From positions 19,885,611 to 19,949,610 of the forward strand of contig CM060081.1 in the NCBI GenBank assembly GCA_030533445.1: a stretch of DNA of 64,000 nt, given 5' to 3'. The position numbers were made by a program, and so were the translations under genes. This document shows positions 46,701 to 57,992 of this stretch, one piece after another. Origin of the DNA: Cyprinodon diabolis (Eukaryota > Chordata > Actinopteri > Cyprinodontiformes > Cyprinodontidae). Under the pieces are notes generated by a model. The model worked only from the letters and a program-made list of their open reading frames with translations. It had not been told where the DNA came from and did no database searches. How positions within the stretch are numbered: the first letter of the stretch is position 1; each line of letters opens with the position of its first letter.

Positions 46701-48960
46701 CGCACACATTGTAAACTGTTTCTCTCGGTATTTTTCTCTAATTTAACCAACAAATGTCTGCTGAATATATAACTGAGCTATTAATTGAAATAAAATGCTC
46801 ATCCCCTTAATTTCTTAGGTTGCTGAAACAGTTCATTGGAGCTACAGCATGCAAAATAAAAATCACTCAGCGTCTGTCGATCATGACACAAAATGATTTC
46901 CTAAACAAAGTGGGAAATGGTCATTTCACTTTAACATCTAGAAATTGGTGAGAAATTAATTAAACAATTGATATTTCCCAAAAGTTGACCTTGTGTCTAA
47001 ATACACTGGACAGTGTTGATGTTTGATCAAACATGTATATGCTAATAACGTCATGACTGCGTCAGAAAGGATAAAACTGATTCTAAAAATTTTGAGTGGA
47101 TTTCCTTCATAATTTCCAAACTATTGGGACTTTTGATTTAATTCAGATTCTTACCCATACATTACTGTCAAGGCTCTCCGTTATTGAGGAGAATTTATAA
47201 TTTATCTTGACCTTTATGTTTCTTGCTTACTAAATTTTGCTTTTGCTTTGTGCCCAAGAAAAACCTAGATTCAACTGAAAGGATTTTGGAAACTGCAGTG
47301 GTACTGCACAAATCTCCTGTTTTATTGTTGGAAGCAGACAAAAGCTTTGTTGTCCAATAAAAAAGCTACAGAAATGTGATTATGTTCAGGGTTATCTTGT
47401 CAGTCCTGTCAGTCTCTGTAGAGGTTGGATAGGCATAAGAAAACATCTGTGACTAAAAATAAGTATTTTTTAATTGTTTACATATTTATGAAAATAATAA
47501 GCACCGATTACATTGATAATCCCTATTAAAGCTGAAGTTTCTGCATTTTGAGGTGTGGAGCTAATGACTATGTACCAGATGTACTCGGTATACAATGGTG
47601 AACAGACAGAGATGGGGACTCGAGTTTGGACACTTAAGTAGCATATGTAATTACTTCAGACTCGAATTAGACTTGCATTTGAAGAACTTCAGACTTGACT
47701 TCGATTTGCGATTTCAGACTTGTGAACAATCTTTTATTTTTTTATATATTTTTTTTGTTTTACTATTTTGACTCTCTGATCGCCGCTGTGCTTCTACTCT
47801 TACCTGTACACAGTAGAAGCAGAATAACAGCAGAGGGGCTGTAAGGCAGTCATGTATTAATGCTACATAACGGAGCTTCTGTTAGAAAAAAATACATGAT
47901 TCAGGGTCCAGCAAATGTAATTTTATACGCCACCAGATAAACCACCTGGAACGTTCAGTCACTGTGTAATAAGTTAGCTTTTTTGAACTTTAATTCACAG
48001 GTGTAACTTTCTGAGGGACTCTTGTGGACATTTCCCCACAATTATTTTTCCCATCACCCCCCTTTCAACTCATCTACTTTAGCCAACAGTAACTTGAGTT
48101 GTGTGCTGCTGTCTGTTTCAGAGCGTTTTTAGTCTGCTTTTTTCCTCTCTCCTGCTGCTCCCGAGTCCCGCCTATCGGTGTAACACCATCGGCTGTCACT
48201 TTAACACATAATATTTTTGGGGTCTCCTTTCACTGCGTACATAGTAGCTATGTGGAGGAGAGACACACAGCAGCACTCAGTGAATTTAACCGGTAGCTAC
48301 TTTGATATATGTTTAGGTAAAGGTTAGGAGATGGGCTGGTTAGAAAACTTTGAGATGCCATTGAAAAATCCATTCGTTAGACACATGCAACTTTTCTAAG
48401 AAAAATGGCAACAGATTATAAGTTTATACAAGTTAGTAATATAATGCAAGAAGCTTGAGAAAACATAGTTTAAATGTTTGGTTCTTCTTTACTAGTTAAA
48501 AAGGTGGGCTTCTCAAAGGACTATGACTCAGAGTTACAGGTTAAAATGAACATATATCTGCTGTTTTCTGATTGAACAGACAGAATTAGACTGCAGAGCG
48601 ATTAGATATCTTGAAAATTAGTTTCTCTGACATCATTATAATAGTAGACAGGTTCATAAATCTGTTTTTAAGTAGAGGTGAGACAGAAGTAGGGAGAGCT
48701 GCAGATTTAAAGGTTAAACACATTTACTGGGATATGCAACATGCAATAAAATATATCTCCAAGTTTACCAGAAGGTTTGCAAGAAAAGAAATATGCTATG
48801 CTATGATTAAATTTAACATGTCTTTTGTAATTCAGCAAGACTCAGAAATATATGTGATGATAAATGATTTTTGAAACATAATGGTCAAGACATAGACTTT
48901 GGCTGGCGACGATATACAGTATGGAACAAAATTTGTAAATTTGATTTTGCTGCTGTGAAA
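43764..48960. other. repeat-poor non-coding DNA
   Basis: No supported gene. At 47610-47730 a GGGGACTCGAGTTTGGACAC / AGACTCGAATTAGACTTG stretch looks like the end of a common CTCGAG-containing MITE. The part around 46280-46950 is free of recognisable repeats and rich in TAATTAAT-type words, as in conserved non-coding elements, though this cannot be tested here. Confidence 0.4.
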
Positions 48961-48971
48961 TAGGATAACCA

Positions 48972-49018
48972 CAGCCAGCCAGCCAGCCAACCAACAAACC
49001 AACCAACCAACCAACCAA
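48972..49018. repeat. (CCAG/CCAA)n microsatellite
   Basis: CCAGCCAGCCAGCCAACCAA units continue as CCAA to 49018. Confidence 0.9.
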
Positions 49019-49848
49019 ATTAATATAACTGTCAGAAAATGACTTCAACCTCATGGATGAAGCTGATGTAGAGTTAGAAAGCTCCTTCATTGAAAGACTG
49101 CACTCTTGGAGCAGCACCTAGCAGATATTTCCTCCAAGCAACTGTTAAACTTAATAACCAATATTGCTCTGAACAAATTCAAAAAGTTGCTTGCCTCTTC
49201 AATGACAATTACACATATTTTTATTATTTTTGTAAATAGCATTTTGCTGTTTTATATGCAATATTATAGCATGCACATTCTGTGTATTTTAATAACTTCT
49301 GCTCAGTCTCGCATTTTATTTGACCAGAGTCTAACAATTTTGTTATCTGTACAGCATTTTTCCTGCTCCCGAAAACATTTCCTGACATGAGGACCCAAAT
49401 GCAGAGACTGAACAGCAAATTATCTGGGTATTTTTTTAATTAGGAATTAAAAGTTGTCTCAAAAAACTGCTAGTGATGCTTGGGAAAAGCAAAACATTAA
49501 TGTAAACAGAATATGCAAATCACTGGTAGGCACGGTAACAGAGAAACAAAAAATAGGAACCAGTGATGAAAGAAAGACTGAAAAGGGCTTAAATATTGAG
49601 GAGGAGAATGCTGAAACGACAACTGAATTAATGAGTTACCTGGGAGCAGCTGTGCAGAGAAGAGACTAGAAGGAAACAGAAGGGAAAAGAAGAGTGAAAC
49701 TAGGGGCAAGGAATGGAACAAGGAATAACAAAAAAGTAGAGCTAAGACAAAATAAATCACAAGAATTCTAAACAAAGATAACTGGTGAAACACCAAAGAA
49801 AAGTAAGAGTAGTTTGTAATCCCAAACAAGATATTTCATAATAGCAGA

Positions 49849-50185
49849 CATTCCGTAAAAATTCAAAAAATATCCACTGGACTTGGTTTTCAAGATTTGA
49901 AGACGTTTCACCACCTCTCCAGGAAGCTTTCTCAATTCAAATGTCTGGATCCGCAGTGAGTTTGAGTCTTATATGGACAAGGCCTTGTATTGCTTGGAAA
50001 CATGAAAATGGTATGTATTTGTATTTGCATGTTTCCAAGCAATACAAGGCATTGTCCATATAAGACTCAAACTCACTGCGGATCCAGACATTTGAATTGA
50101 GAAAGCTTCCTTGAGAGGTGGCGAAACGTCTTCAAATCTTAAAAAAACCAAGTCCAGTGGATATTTTTTGAATTTTTACGGAATG
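49849..50185. repeat. long hairpin, 156-bp arms
   Basis: The left arm (49849-50004) is the near-perfect reverse complement of the right arm (50028-50185), with a 23-base loop. Each arm holds the dispersed segment CCACTGGACTTGGTTTT, TTTGAAGACGTTTC and GGATCC. An RNA from either strand would fold into a long duplex. Confidence 0.92.
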
Positions 50186-50502
50186 ACTATGACCTGGATG
50201 ACTGAGAACCTTCATCAGCATAATAGCAGACAGGTTAACATAAACCATCAAAAGGAAAAATAAACAAAACCAAGGCCCATTGAAGCAGATCATGACATAT
50301 CCTTTAGAAATAAAAAGTGTATCTCTCCATAGGTTGGTATAACCTCACGACTGCACAAGGGTATTTCAAAAATAAATATGGGTGTACCTGTCCAGTGAAA
50401 AACAGGCAGAATGGGGTCATTGAACAGGACAGTCATACCAAATTGTTAATTGTTATGCTATGTTTGTGAAGATGGTGTAGCTGTGGCCTTTTGACTACCA
50501 GG

Positions 50503-50900
50503 GGTCTATTTCATGAAGCAGGTTTCACACATTCAGATTCAAATCCGCAACTCTAAATTGATCTGGCCTAAAGTCGGGGACTCTGAGTTTTTGGTTTCAC
50601 AACGGCTGCTATGGATTTGTTCAATCAACCCTAATTAAGTCCACTCAGAGTTGATCATGTGCATAACAAGTATGAATAGACATTATCAGCGGACCCCGAT
50701 CGGACAAGTCACATGACAACAGGGAACAGGAAGTGCCTATTTCACCCCACTGGATCTGGAGATTTTAATCAAGAAATTGGAAAAATGGAGAATGTGTTTA
50801 AAAGACAGAGAAACAGCACTACAGCTGCAAAGGGGCGTAGGGTGGCAAAGGTAAAACATTGTTGCTCAATTTAATGCGTAAGTTTATATGAAGTAGGCTA
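50503..50900 (+). mobile_element. possible PIF/Harbinger end
   Basis: GGGGTCTATTTCATGAAGCAGG, then TCTGAGTTTTTGG and CACTCAGAGTTGATC resemble the terminal region of fish Harbinger elements. A short frame at 50785-50850 ends at a GTAAAAC donor-like site and could be the start of its Myb-like gene. The other end is not seen. Confidence 0.4.
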
Positions 50901-50968
50901 TGGCAAGCCTTGTGACACCTATTAAAAGCACTCTGTTGTTCCATTTGTAAGTTACTAAAATAATATTC

Positions 50969-51570
50969 GGTAACACTTTATTTTAAGGTACACCTATTCA
51001 CTATTAATTAGTTGCTAATTAACATGCAAATTAGTAACATATTAGCTATTAATTAGTTGCTATAAAGTACTTATTAATGTCTTATTCTGCATAGCCTGAT
51101 TAAACAACCAGTAAGCCATTAACTAAGAGTCTTCCCTCAGTAGCCTCAGAATTATTGCTTATTAGTGCTAAGGAAGTTAAGGAAGTTGTTGTATATTAAT
51201 TATCATCTCAGTATGCTTTGATTAGTATGGACTTTATAAGGCCGTAGTAGCCCAAGAATAGTTATTCTCCACTTAACATTACTTTTCACTTTTCATTACC
51301 ACTTAGTAAATATGGTCTGTTCTTACATTACAAAACTAGCATCCAAATAGCTCTTAAGTCTTTGTTACTTAGAATATGTTCCCCATACTAAAGTGGCATC
51401 TAGATCATTAATAATTCACTAATAGTTGAACACTTATTCACCAAAAAATGTTCCCTAAACTAAAGTTGCCTCCTTTTCACAATTAGTAAATATATTGTAG
51501 CACATAATTACTGCAATAAACAAGTGATGGGTTACACCTTTGAAAAAACGGATTTATCTATAGGTTCCCT
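50969..51570. mobile_element. GGTAACACTTTA-type MITE
   Basis: It starts GGTAACACTTTATTTTAAGG, a widespread fish element, and contains repeated ATTAATTAGTTGCTA units. A GGGTTACACC near 51530 may be the other end. No coding sequence. Confidence 0.5.
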
Positions 51571-51926
51571 CTAATTCAGTGATAAAATAACAAAGACAGC
51601 ACAAGTATAAATTCCTCATTTATTAATCCACTGGTTCAGGTTTTCCAGAGGCTTACAAATACTGGTTGAACAGGTAAAAGGGTCTTCCTGAAATTTCAAA
51701 TACTGACAACTCTAAGTGGATCCTACTGTATAATAACACAGGTAACCTAATGTTGAAAAACACTGCACAACAGAAAGTACAGAAAATACAAAAAAAAAAA
51801 GAAATATTAAAAATATAAAATTTGCAGTTCAACATGACTTGTCAAAGGTTAGATCAAATGTACTGAACTGTACAAACATTGCACTTCCACAGCCTAAACT
51901 TGCTCTGTTATTACTGCATCAGATGA

Positions 51927-51932
51927 TTTATT
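51927..51932 (-). terminator. polyadenylation signal of the ccdc106-like gene
   Basis: AATAAA on the minus strand lies 72 bp past the stop codon of the last exon. Confidence 0.6.
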
Positions 51933-52003
51933 CCCCTGTGCACAAAACTTTCACTTTTGAAATACAACAGAATCTTAACTGAACATAGCAGCTTGCCTAA
52001 GTC

Positions 52004-53785
52004 TTAATATTTCATCAACAAGGGAAGAAGTTGGCATTTGGCCTTCATGTCCTCTATAATGCGCTTCTTCTCAGGGGTTATGTGCGTTGCACACCTCTTA
52101 GCAAAGGACTGCAGGGTCTCAGTTGCAGGATCATACTTCAGAGTGTTGAAGGCTACAGGATCCACAATGTGGAGCTCTGCAATTGGAGCAGTCATCTTTA
52201 TGGTTCCCCGGTCCACGCCATTGATTCTGAAGGCTTCAGTCATGGTGCGGACTTTGCTCAAGATTTTCAAGACTTTTTTATATCTGCTGATAACCTTAGC
52301 TGGCCCTTTCACTGAAAAATATATAAAATAAAAACCACAAAAAATGAACACAACCCACAGCTTGAGGTCAACTGAATTGTCTTAAACTGGTCACTTCTCC
52401 TTTGATGAAGTATGAAGCCTATTTTAGAAATTGAAGAATCTACTCATCTTCTGATATTATTCCACGCTCAGTATGGGGTTCAGAACTTAATACAAAAATT
52501 ATACTACTATATTGTAAGATCTGTTCAGTTGGTAAGTCTTATGACTGATATGAATGATGTTTAATTCTGAGAGACAAATCTTTCTATCAATACATTTGAC
52601 TATGGATAATAATTAGTGTGAATTCTGCAAAATAAAATGTAACTTTATTCTTGATAAAAGCCAAATTGTTTACTCATTTCATTTTTATTTATCATCAGAT
52701 TACCAGTATATTCAGAATCTAGAATTTAAAATCTGTATTTTTGCCTCATAATTACTTCAGGACATATTCATCACAGCTCTTCAAACACCTTTTTCATGAC
52801 CAGTTGGTGCTAACAGGGGAGGTGGTTCAAGTTATGCCATTCTTACCTCTTACATGAGCTTTTCCACCAGCAGCCACAGTTGAAGATGCAGGTGGCTGTG
52901 TCTGCCGTTTCTTCTTTCTTTGGATGACAACGTCACTGTCCGAGGACTCACTGATGTCTGGAGAAGATAGGGGAATGATGTCATCTTCATCCATGTTGCC
53001 ATCATCATCCTCATGGTTGTCCTCCAACGTAAATACTTTAGATTGAGCTTTGATAAAATAGAGAATAGATATAACAAAGATCAGATTGTTATGAAAATAT
53101 ATCACACCATTCATTGCAATTACATTATATTTTGCATATACAAGTTGCTCCCAAATAACTTACATGACCTCTTCTTTCCTGTGATTTGCTCACGCAAGAA
53201 ATTGCGCTCTTGCTCAAGATCCTTTATTATCTTTTCTTGCCATTGGATTTTGGCTTCTAGGAACTCCACTTTGGAAATTGATCCTTAAGAATGAGAGCAG
53301 GATAGAAAAAGATAATGAATTTACGGTATTAAATGAGTGAGACAGAGAGAGAATGACATGCATGCAACAAAGGTAGTTGACCAGATATGGTATGTGCCTT
53401 AATTTGATTTGCAAGCACAAACTTGTATACTGTTAAAACTGTTTCTTCAATCTAAGCAAAAAAAAAAATCACCCAAGAAATAAACTCACTTTAGACAACA
53501 AAGATACACTTCTATAAAATGAGAAATCATTAGCTGATCCAACGCTGCTTATGCTGCTGCAACTTGGAGCAGAGGCTTTATCTCCTTTATCTTCAAGACC
53601 TACAGTATGGCATAGGTACAACAAAATTTATACATATGAATAGATTACTTTAAATATTTAAAGACATTTAGACTAGATAACTATTTAACTGTTACAGTTC
53701 CTTGAAAGATAAAGAAAAAATTTCCATCCAGATCCTTTTTGGTCACCTCGGTCACCAAGTCATCTTTGGGGACTTTTAATGACAT
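52004..53785 (-). CDS. ccdc106: ccdc106-like protein, left copy
   Basis: Coding exons (minus strand) are 53785-53701, 53599-53510, 53283-53164, 53047-52847 and 52311-52004. They sum to 804 nt, 267 codons plus stop, against 280 in human CCDC106, and every junction is phase 1. The protein starts MSLKVPKDDLVTEVTKKDL. It has a coiled coil (VEFLEAKIQWQEKIIKDLEQ), an acidic and serine-rich part with EDDDGNMDEDD, a basic KKKRQ patch, and the family's C-terminal domain: RYKKVLKILSKVRTMTEAF, then GVDRGTIKMTAPIAELHIVD and LLPLLMKY. CCDC106 is a nuclear protein reported to bind p53. Acceptors and the later donors are good (for example GTAAGT at 53163), but after the first coding exon the in-phase site reads CAAG then GAAC, with no GT. 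The nearest GT is five bases later and would break the frame. Which teleost paralogue this is cannot be told; the symbol marks the family. Confidence 0.8.
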
Positions 53786-54334
53786 TTTCTTCTTGGCCTT
53801 AGGCTGTAAAAATATAAATAAATTAGTTTTGCTACATCTGGCAAAATCTAACTTAATGATAATCTACACAAGGTTTTAAAGCTCTTCTTGTTCAACAACT
53901 GCATATTGCCTATCCCCCCCACCACCACCCGCTCTTTCTCTTTTTTCGGCGGTGCACTCAAAATAAAATAAATTAATAAAAAGTCGACTGAACTGGCCTG
54001 GAGCCGCCGAGAAATTCAGTGTTGGCGTTACTTTCTGTCAAGTGAAGTGAAAAGTAATTAAAATGGCAACTTGTGTCGATTCGAGTCCCATTCTCTGGTT
54101 CAAATTAATATTAAAGCATTATGTACCTTCATTCAACTAGCTTGACATTGCATTAGATAATTAGCATGGACATTGCAGATAAACGGGAGTGTTTATTACT
54201 TTAACCATGTCAACGACTATGTAAACAAAGCTCAGGGGGACTTTCAACTGAAAGGTTAGCGGTTAACTTCCATTTTTCCCACACAAATTTCCTTCTTCAC
54301 TCTCCAAGCCGTAAAAAGAAACGTTAACACTCAC

Positions 54335-54370
54335 CTTCTCCGGATCTGACTGGCTGGTGGCTCCCTTTGG
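54335..54370 (-). other. ccdc106: non-coding exon 1 of the ccdc106-like gene
   Basis: On the minus strand CAGTCAGATCCGGAGAAG is followed by the donor GTGAGTG at 54334. The acceptor for coding exon 2 is at 53804. The mirrored copy ends at 63389 with the same donor. The transcription start is not fixed; the high-coordinate end given is approximate. Confidence 0.6.
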
Positions 54371-54465
54371 ATGATTGGATGAGAATGTCACATGACGGCA
54401 GAGTAACAATCAATGATTGGATGAGAGCAACACATCGAAGGAGCACGGCTACGGATTGGTAGACT
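54371..54465 (-). promoter_or_regulatory. ccdc106-like promoter, three CCAAT boxes
   Basis: Three CCAATC motifs on the minus strand (plus-strand GATTGG at 54373, 54415 and 54454) lie just upstream of exon 1, with GTCACATGAC between. No TATA box. The same block recurs at 63270-63360 in mirror image, so both gene copies have it. Confidence 0.6.
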
Positions 54466-54837
54466 CTTATGTCATTCACTACTCAACAAAGTGTGTCACT
54501 TAGTGCTTTTTTTTAAGCAGGACTACCAGATTGTACGCATTCCCTTTTCGAAGAAAGAAAGAAAGAAAGACGCCATCGAATGAGATGAAAAAGCATGAAA
54601 TTATGAGAAGATGTTAGGTTATGAGTTTTTGAGTCGAATACATTTTAGACAGTGCCCCAAAGAAAACTACAGGTTCACCAGGTGGTTAATGAGAGAAGGC
54701 CTTCTTCGAAAATGGATGAAATGCCCCTCTTGCTCTCGTGTCATGAAGTTGAAACGGACCTACTACAAAAAGGAAGCAGCATCGTGAGTAGAACAACTAG
54801 ACATGTGCCTTATTTATTAATTTTTTGTGTATAAGCA

Positions 54838-54985
54838 TTAGGGGTGTAAATCACATCCATCATGGCGATTCGATTCAGTATCGATTTCCTGACCCAACGA
54901 TTCGATTATTTTCGATACTCAAGAATACACCACGATTTGATTCGATTAATCGATTAATCGGTTAAATTTTTTTTAAATTATTATT
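54838..54985. mobile_element. GATTCGATT-rich MITE end
   Basis: TAGGGGTGTAAATCAC followed by ATTCGATTCAG, ATTCGATTATTTTCGATAC and ATTCGATTAATCGATTAATC units is the end of a common fish hAT-type MITE. Mirror copies lie at 58550-58577 and 62836-62885. Confidence 0.45.
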
Positions 54986-55512
54986 TATTTTTTTATTTTT
55001 TTTTACACCTTACAGGCTAAACAAAGTTTCAAATTTGAAATAAATCAATGAAAGCTGTAATATCATTATGCATTTTCTTTAGAAACAACAGCAAATAACA
55101 GAAGTAGAAAAGTTGCATCAAAAAATACTGCAAAAATACTGCACAATATCAGTGTAATGAGTTCAATGCAATACCTCGGCTCCAGAGAAACTGTCCAACA
55201 TATTTTTTAGAATGTAATAAATATACTCAGGAAAGAGAGATGTTGCGTAGAGAGTTAGACAGGAATAAAAATAAACTAGATATAAGGGAATTGTTTCAAA
55301 GGTAATCTGGGGATGTAGTTTTTGGGAGTATTTTTAATTTTCTAAGAAGAACGGGTATTTTAGGGAGAATATAATAGTTTGTCTGGTCCATACTCCATTC
55401 TGGAAGGTGGCGGTAATGCACCTATAAGTTGTTTGCCAACCGCCATTAACAAAAAGAAGAAGAAGAAGGCTCCAGAGTGTCGACGTCACCGTCCCCTTGA
55501 GAGACACTCCGC
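54919..55512. repeat. palindrome, left inner arm
   Basis: Reverse complement of 57993-58577. It continues the outer arm; the 31 bases between (54888-54918) have no partner on the right, where an LTR element is inserted. It carries a LINE 3' end. Confidence 0.93.
55150..55480 (+). mobile_element. LINE C-terminus and 3' end (I/Nimb-like), left copy
   Basis: The frame at 55185-55370 reads CNKYTQEREMLRRELDRN, then LDIRELFQR, one stop, and FGSIFNFLRRTGILGRI with a stop. This matches the end of the polyprotein in fish LINEs of the I/Nimb type. The 3' region follows (GTGGCGGTAATGCACC, TTGCCAACCGCCATT) and ends in an AAGAAGAAGAAG tail. The mirrored copy is at 58020-58355. Confidence 0.6.
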
Positions 55513-55519
55513 TTTTCAG

Positions 55520-55800
55520 ACACAGCAGATACTCATAGACTGAATAGAAAAGTGTTTTTAACCTCAAACAACCAATGTCAAAAGCAAAGTAGGGTAAAGA
55601 GCATTCACTATATGAAGAGCTGAATGGAACGAAACCCCAAATTAAATTAAATCTGCTGTATCTTTGAAGAGTTGTAAGAAAATAAAATGGATACTGAGTA
55701 AATTAATATAGTGAAGTGTTGATTTAAAAAGTAAAATTTTTTTGAGAAAATTTCCTGGAACCACCTAAAACCTAAAAATCCATGAGACCTTTGTACTACA
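55520..55800. other. palindrome spacer, left part
   Basis: No gene or repeat recognised between the inner arm and the hAT element. Confidence 0.4.
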
Positions 55801-55801
55801 A

Positions 55802-56808
55802 TAGGGTGACCATATTTTCATTTGGGAAAACCAGGACACCTTGGAGGGGGAACTATAAATCTCATAGGAGTTTAATGTTTTTATTGTTGTTTTTGCACAA
55901 TATGCTTAACTACGTATTTTTTGTTGTTGAATATTAGCGATTTTGCAGATATATTTTGTAGATATATTGTTTAGATTTACTTTATAGAATAGAAAATCCC
56001 TTTATTGTCCCACAATGGGCAAATTTACAGCAGCAGAAAGATTATTGAAATGGTCACACAAATGAAGACCTTAGAAAAATGTATAAGAATAACATAATAG
56101 GGAAGAGTTAAAATATAAAAAATACAATTCTGTAAAGTGTTTTAACACTATAAAACTGGAGAATTAATAACCAACATGCAGCTATGGACATTTTTACAGT
56201 AATAGATATTTGAAAATAGCAGCAACATCAGAGATGTGCAGAATGACAGCAGCATGTTATTTAACTGCCTAAGGTTTCTATCATTACATTTGATTTTATT
56301 TGTTCCTGCTCCCGGTGGTTGGAACCTTTATTCCACTCTGGATTCTTGTGAGTGTAGTCTTTGTTCACTTTAACTTTAAAAAAAATAAATAAATAAATAA
56401 ACAAACAGTTTTGAAAACCTCGGTATTCATTCTTTTCCTGCTTTGTGTGTCAACTTTCACGGTTGCTAAGCAACAGAGCATATGGCGGTAAAACCGGCCG
56501 AAGGGTGGAGCTGTTCGAATTTACAGCCAAAACTCTTCCGGCCTCCTTATTTTCAAGGACTTCGAAGGATCCAGTCTAGGTAGACCGCATCCTTGGAGGA
56601 TGCGTCCTAGGTTTTCGAACAGAGCAAGAGCCTCTGATTAAGAACAGGGCTGCCCGCACTGACGCGGCTCAGGGATTACGTCACACGGAGCGTCGTGCGC
56701 AGTGAAATCAGGACATTTCCTCACTTTCTAAAAAAAAAACCCGGGACGCCCGGGACAGGACGTGAAATACGGATATGTCCCGGGAAATACGGACGTTTGG
56801 TCACCCTA
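55802..56808. mobile_element. non-autonomous hAT element in the palindrome spacer
   Basis: The termini TAGGGTGACCATATTTT and ACGTTTGGTCACCCTA are inverted repeats. The flanks are TACTACAA (55794-55801) and TACTGCAA (56809-56816), an 8-bp duplication with one change. The inside has a nested retroposon-tail motif (AATCCCTTTATTGTCCCAC near 55993) and a CpG-rich part (56450-56700), but no transposase. Confidence 0.85.
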
Positions 56809-57036
56809 TACTGCAATGGAGTCTTCACAACCCAGAACTTACACAATTACACATACTTGATAAATTTGACTGATATTCAGAATTCTTCCCATATACTGAA
56901 TGTCACATAAGCATTGGCTCTAATAGGACCCATCCCAACCAACAGTATAGCAAGAGAATATTAACAGAAACATTATGGTCTGAATTTAATTTTGTCTTTG
57001 ATGGCTTTTGTTATTATAAAATGTAAAACCATGCAC

Positions 57037-57150
57037 CTGTAGATGTAATGCATCCACGTTTGCAGCCGAAGGTGCGATTTCTCGAAGATGGAGCCAGTCC
57101 GGATCGACCTCGATACTGTTTTCCCTTTGTGACAGGAATCTCGACAAATC
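57037..57150 (-). CDS. orphan coding exon, unrecognised gene
   Basis: On the minus strand an ATTTCAG acceptor precedes exactly 38 open codons, and a CTACAG/GTGCAT donor follows. The exon is phase 0 at both ends, is richer in G and C than its flanks, and encodes FLSQRENSIEVDPDWLHLRE, then IAPSAANVDALHLQ. It looks like a genuine conserved exon. I do not know the family. No partner exon is convincing: the CpG-rich block at 57740-57992 upstream could hold exon 1, and downstream there is only a hAT element and the palindrome arm. Confidence 0.5.
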
Positions 57151-57554
57151 CTGAAATTAAATCCAAAGGTTAATTTGTAAAAATAAAAACCCATGATACT
57201 GTAATGAGTTTACTAAATAAACTGTAACATAAATGAAGATGAAGAGGGGGACAGATATTTATGTAAACTGAGTAAATTTAGCTGTGTCTACTCTACTTGT
57301 CACTGTGCCACGGCATGAAAGAATGATATATCAATAAATCTCTGTGCATGTACAAGTTTAAAGTCAAGCTGATATAATAATAATAATACATAAGTGAACA
57401 ATATGTCCAGTAATGTGAATTTTTTTTAAAAGGCATTTTTCATTTCAGACGTTGTGCACATGTAGAACTTTGTATATTTAGTATCTCTATACAGTAGCTC
57501 ACTTAAAAATTTAAACTTGCAGCTGTGTTTGATTTCTATTGTGACTTTGTAGAT

Positions 57555-57615
57555 GTCTGTATGTATATACATATATATATATGTATGTATATACATTGTG
57601 TATACATACATTTGT
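57555..57615. repeat. TATG/TATA microsatellite
   Basis: TGTATGTATATACATATATA units with self-complementary layout. Confidence 0.8.
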
Positions 57616-57734
57616 ATCGATGTACCGCGCTTCCTGGTTATACTCTTACAGCAGTGTGTTGCAGTAAGCTTGACACAGACATTTTTAAATTATGCTCAGT
57701 TCTTTTATTTAATTAAGCTCTTAAGCGTGGTCTG

Positions 57735-57992
57735 AGCTACAGACCGTGGGTCTAGATACGGCCGAGGCGGTGAGGAAGTGGGGGCGAGTTTAGTCCGACG
57801 ACGGAGGGACATGAGGACCAAAAAGAGCGGAGATCCAGCTGGAAACAGGGTCCCAGCGTTCTCGCGCACCTCGCTCTTCTAGCGGGTCAAACTTCATGAG
57901 TTGTTTTCCGCAATTTCGGTCATAAAAACAAAACAAGCCGGCCTCCTGTCTACTGCACTGTTTGCGGTCAGCTACAATCTGGGAGAGGAGCA
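57735..57992 (-). promoter_or_regulatory. CpG-rich block, possible promoter and first exon
   Basis: Unlike its surroundings this block is dense in CG (CGGCCGAGGCGG, CCGACGACGG, CTCGCGCACC). On the minus strand a frame starts ATGAAGTTTGACCCG and runs 36 codons (GARERWDPVSSWISALFGPH) to a stop at 57790. It could be the first exon of the gene that owns 57037-57150. It ends exactly where the right inner palindrome arm begins. Confidence 0.4.

Larger units (their letters stand above)
53708..54887. repeat. palindrome, left outer arm
   Basis: This stretch is the near-identical reverse complement of 62836-64000. It covers coding exon 2 (part), intron 1, exon 1 and the promoter of the ccdc106-like gene. 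The match runs to the window edge, so the true arm is longer. Small indels and substitutions are visible. Confidence 0.93.

Noticed and set aside
57735..57992. First exon of HAUS1
   Set aside because: A WxxxLFG-type phrase is reminiscent, but it is too short, and the exon at 57037-57150 does not match that protein.
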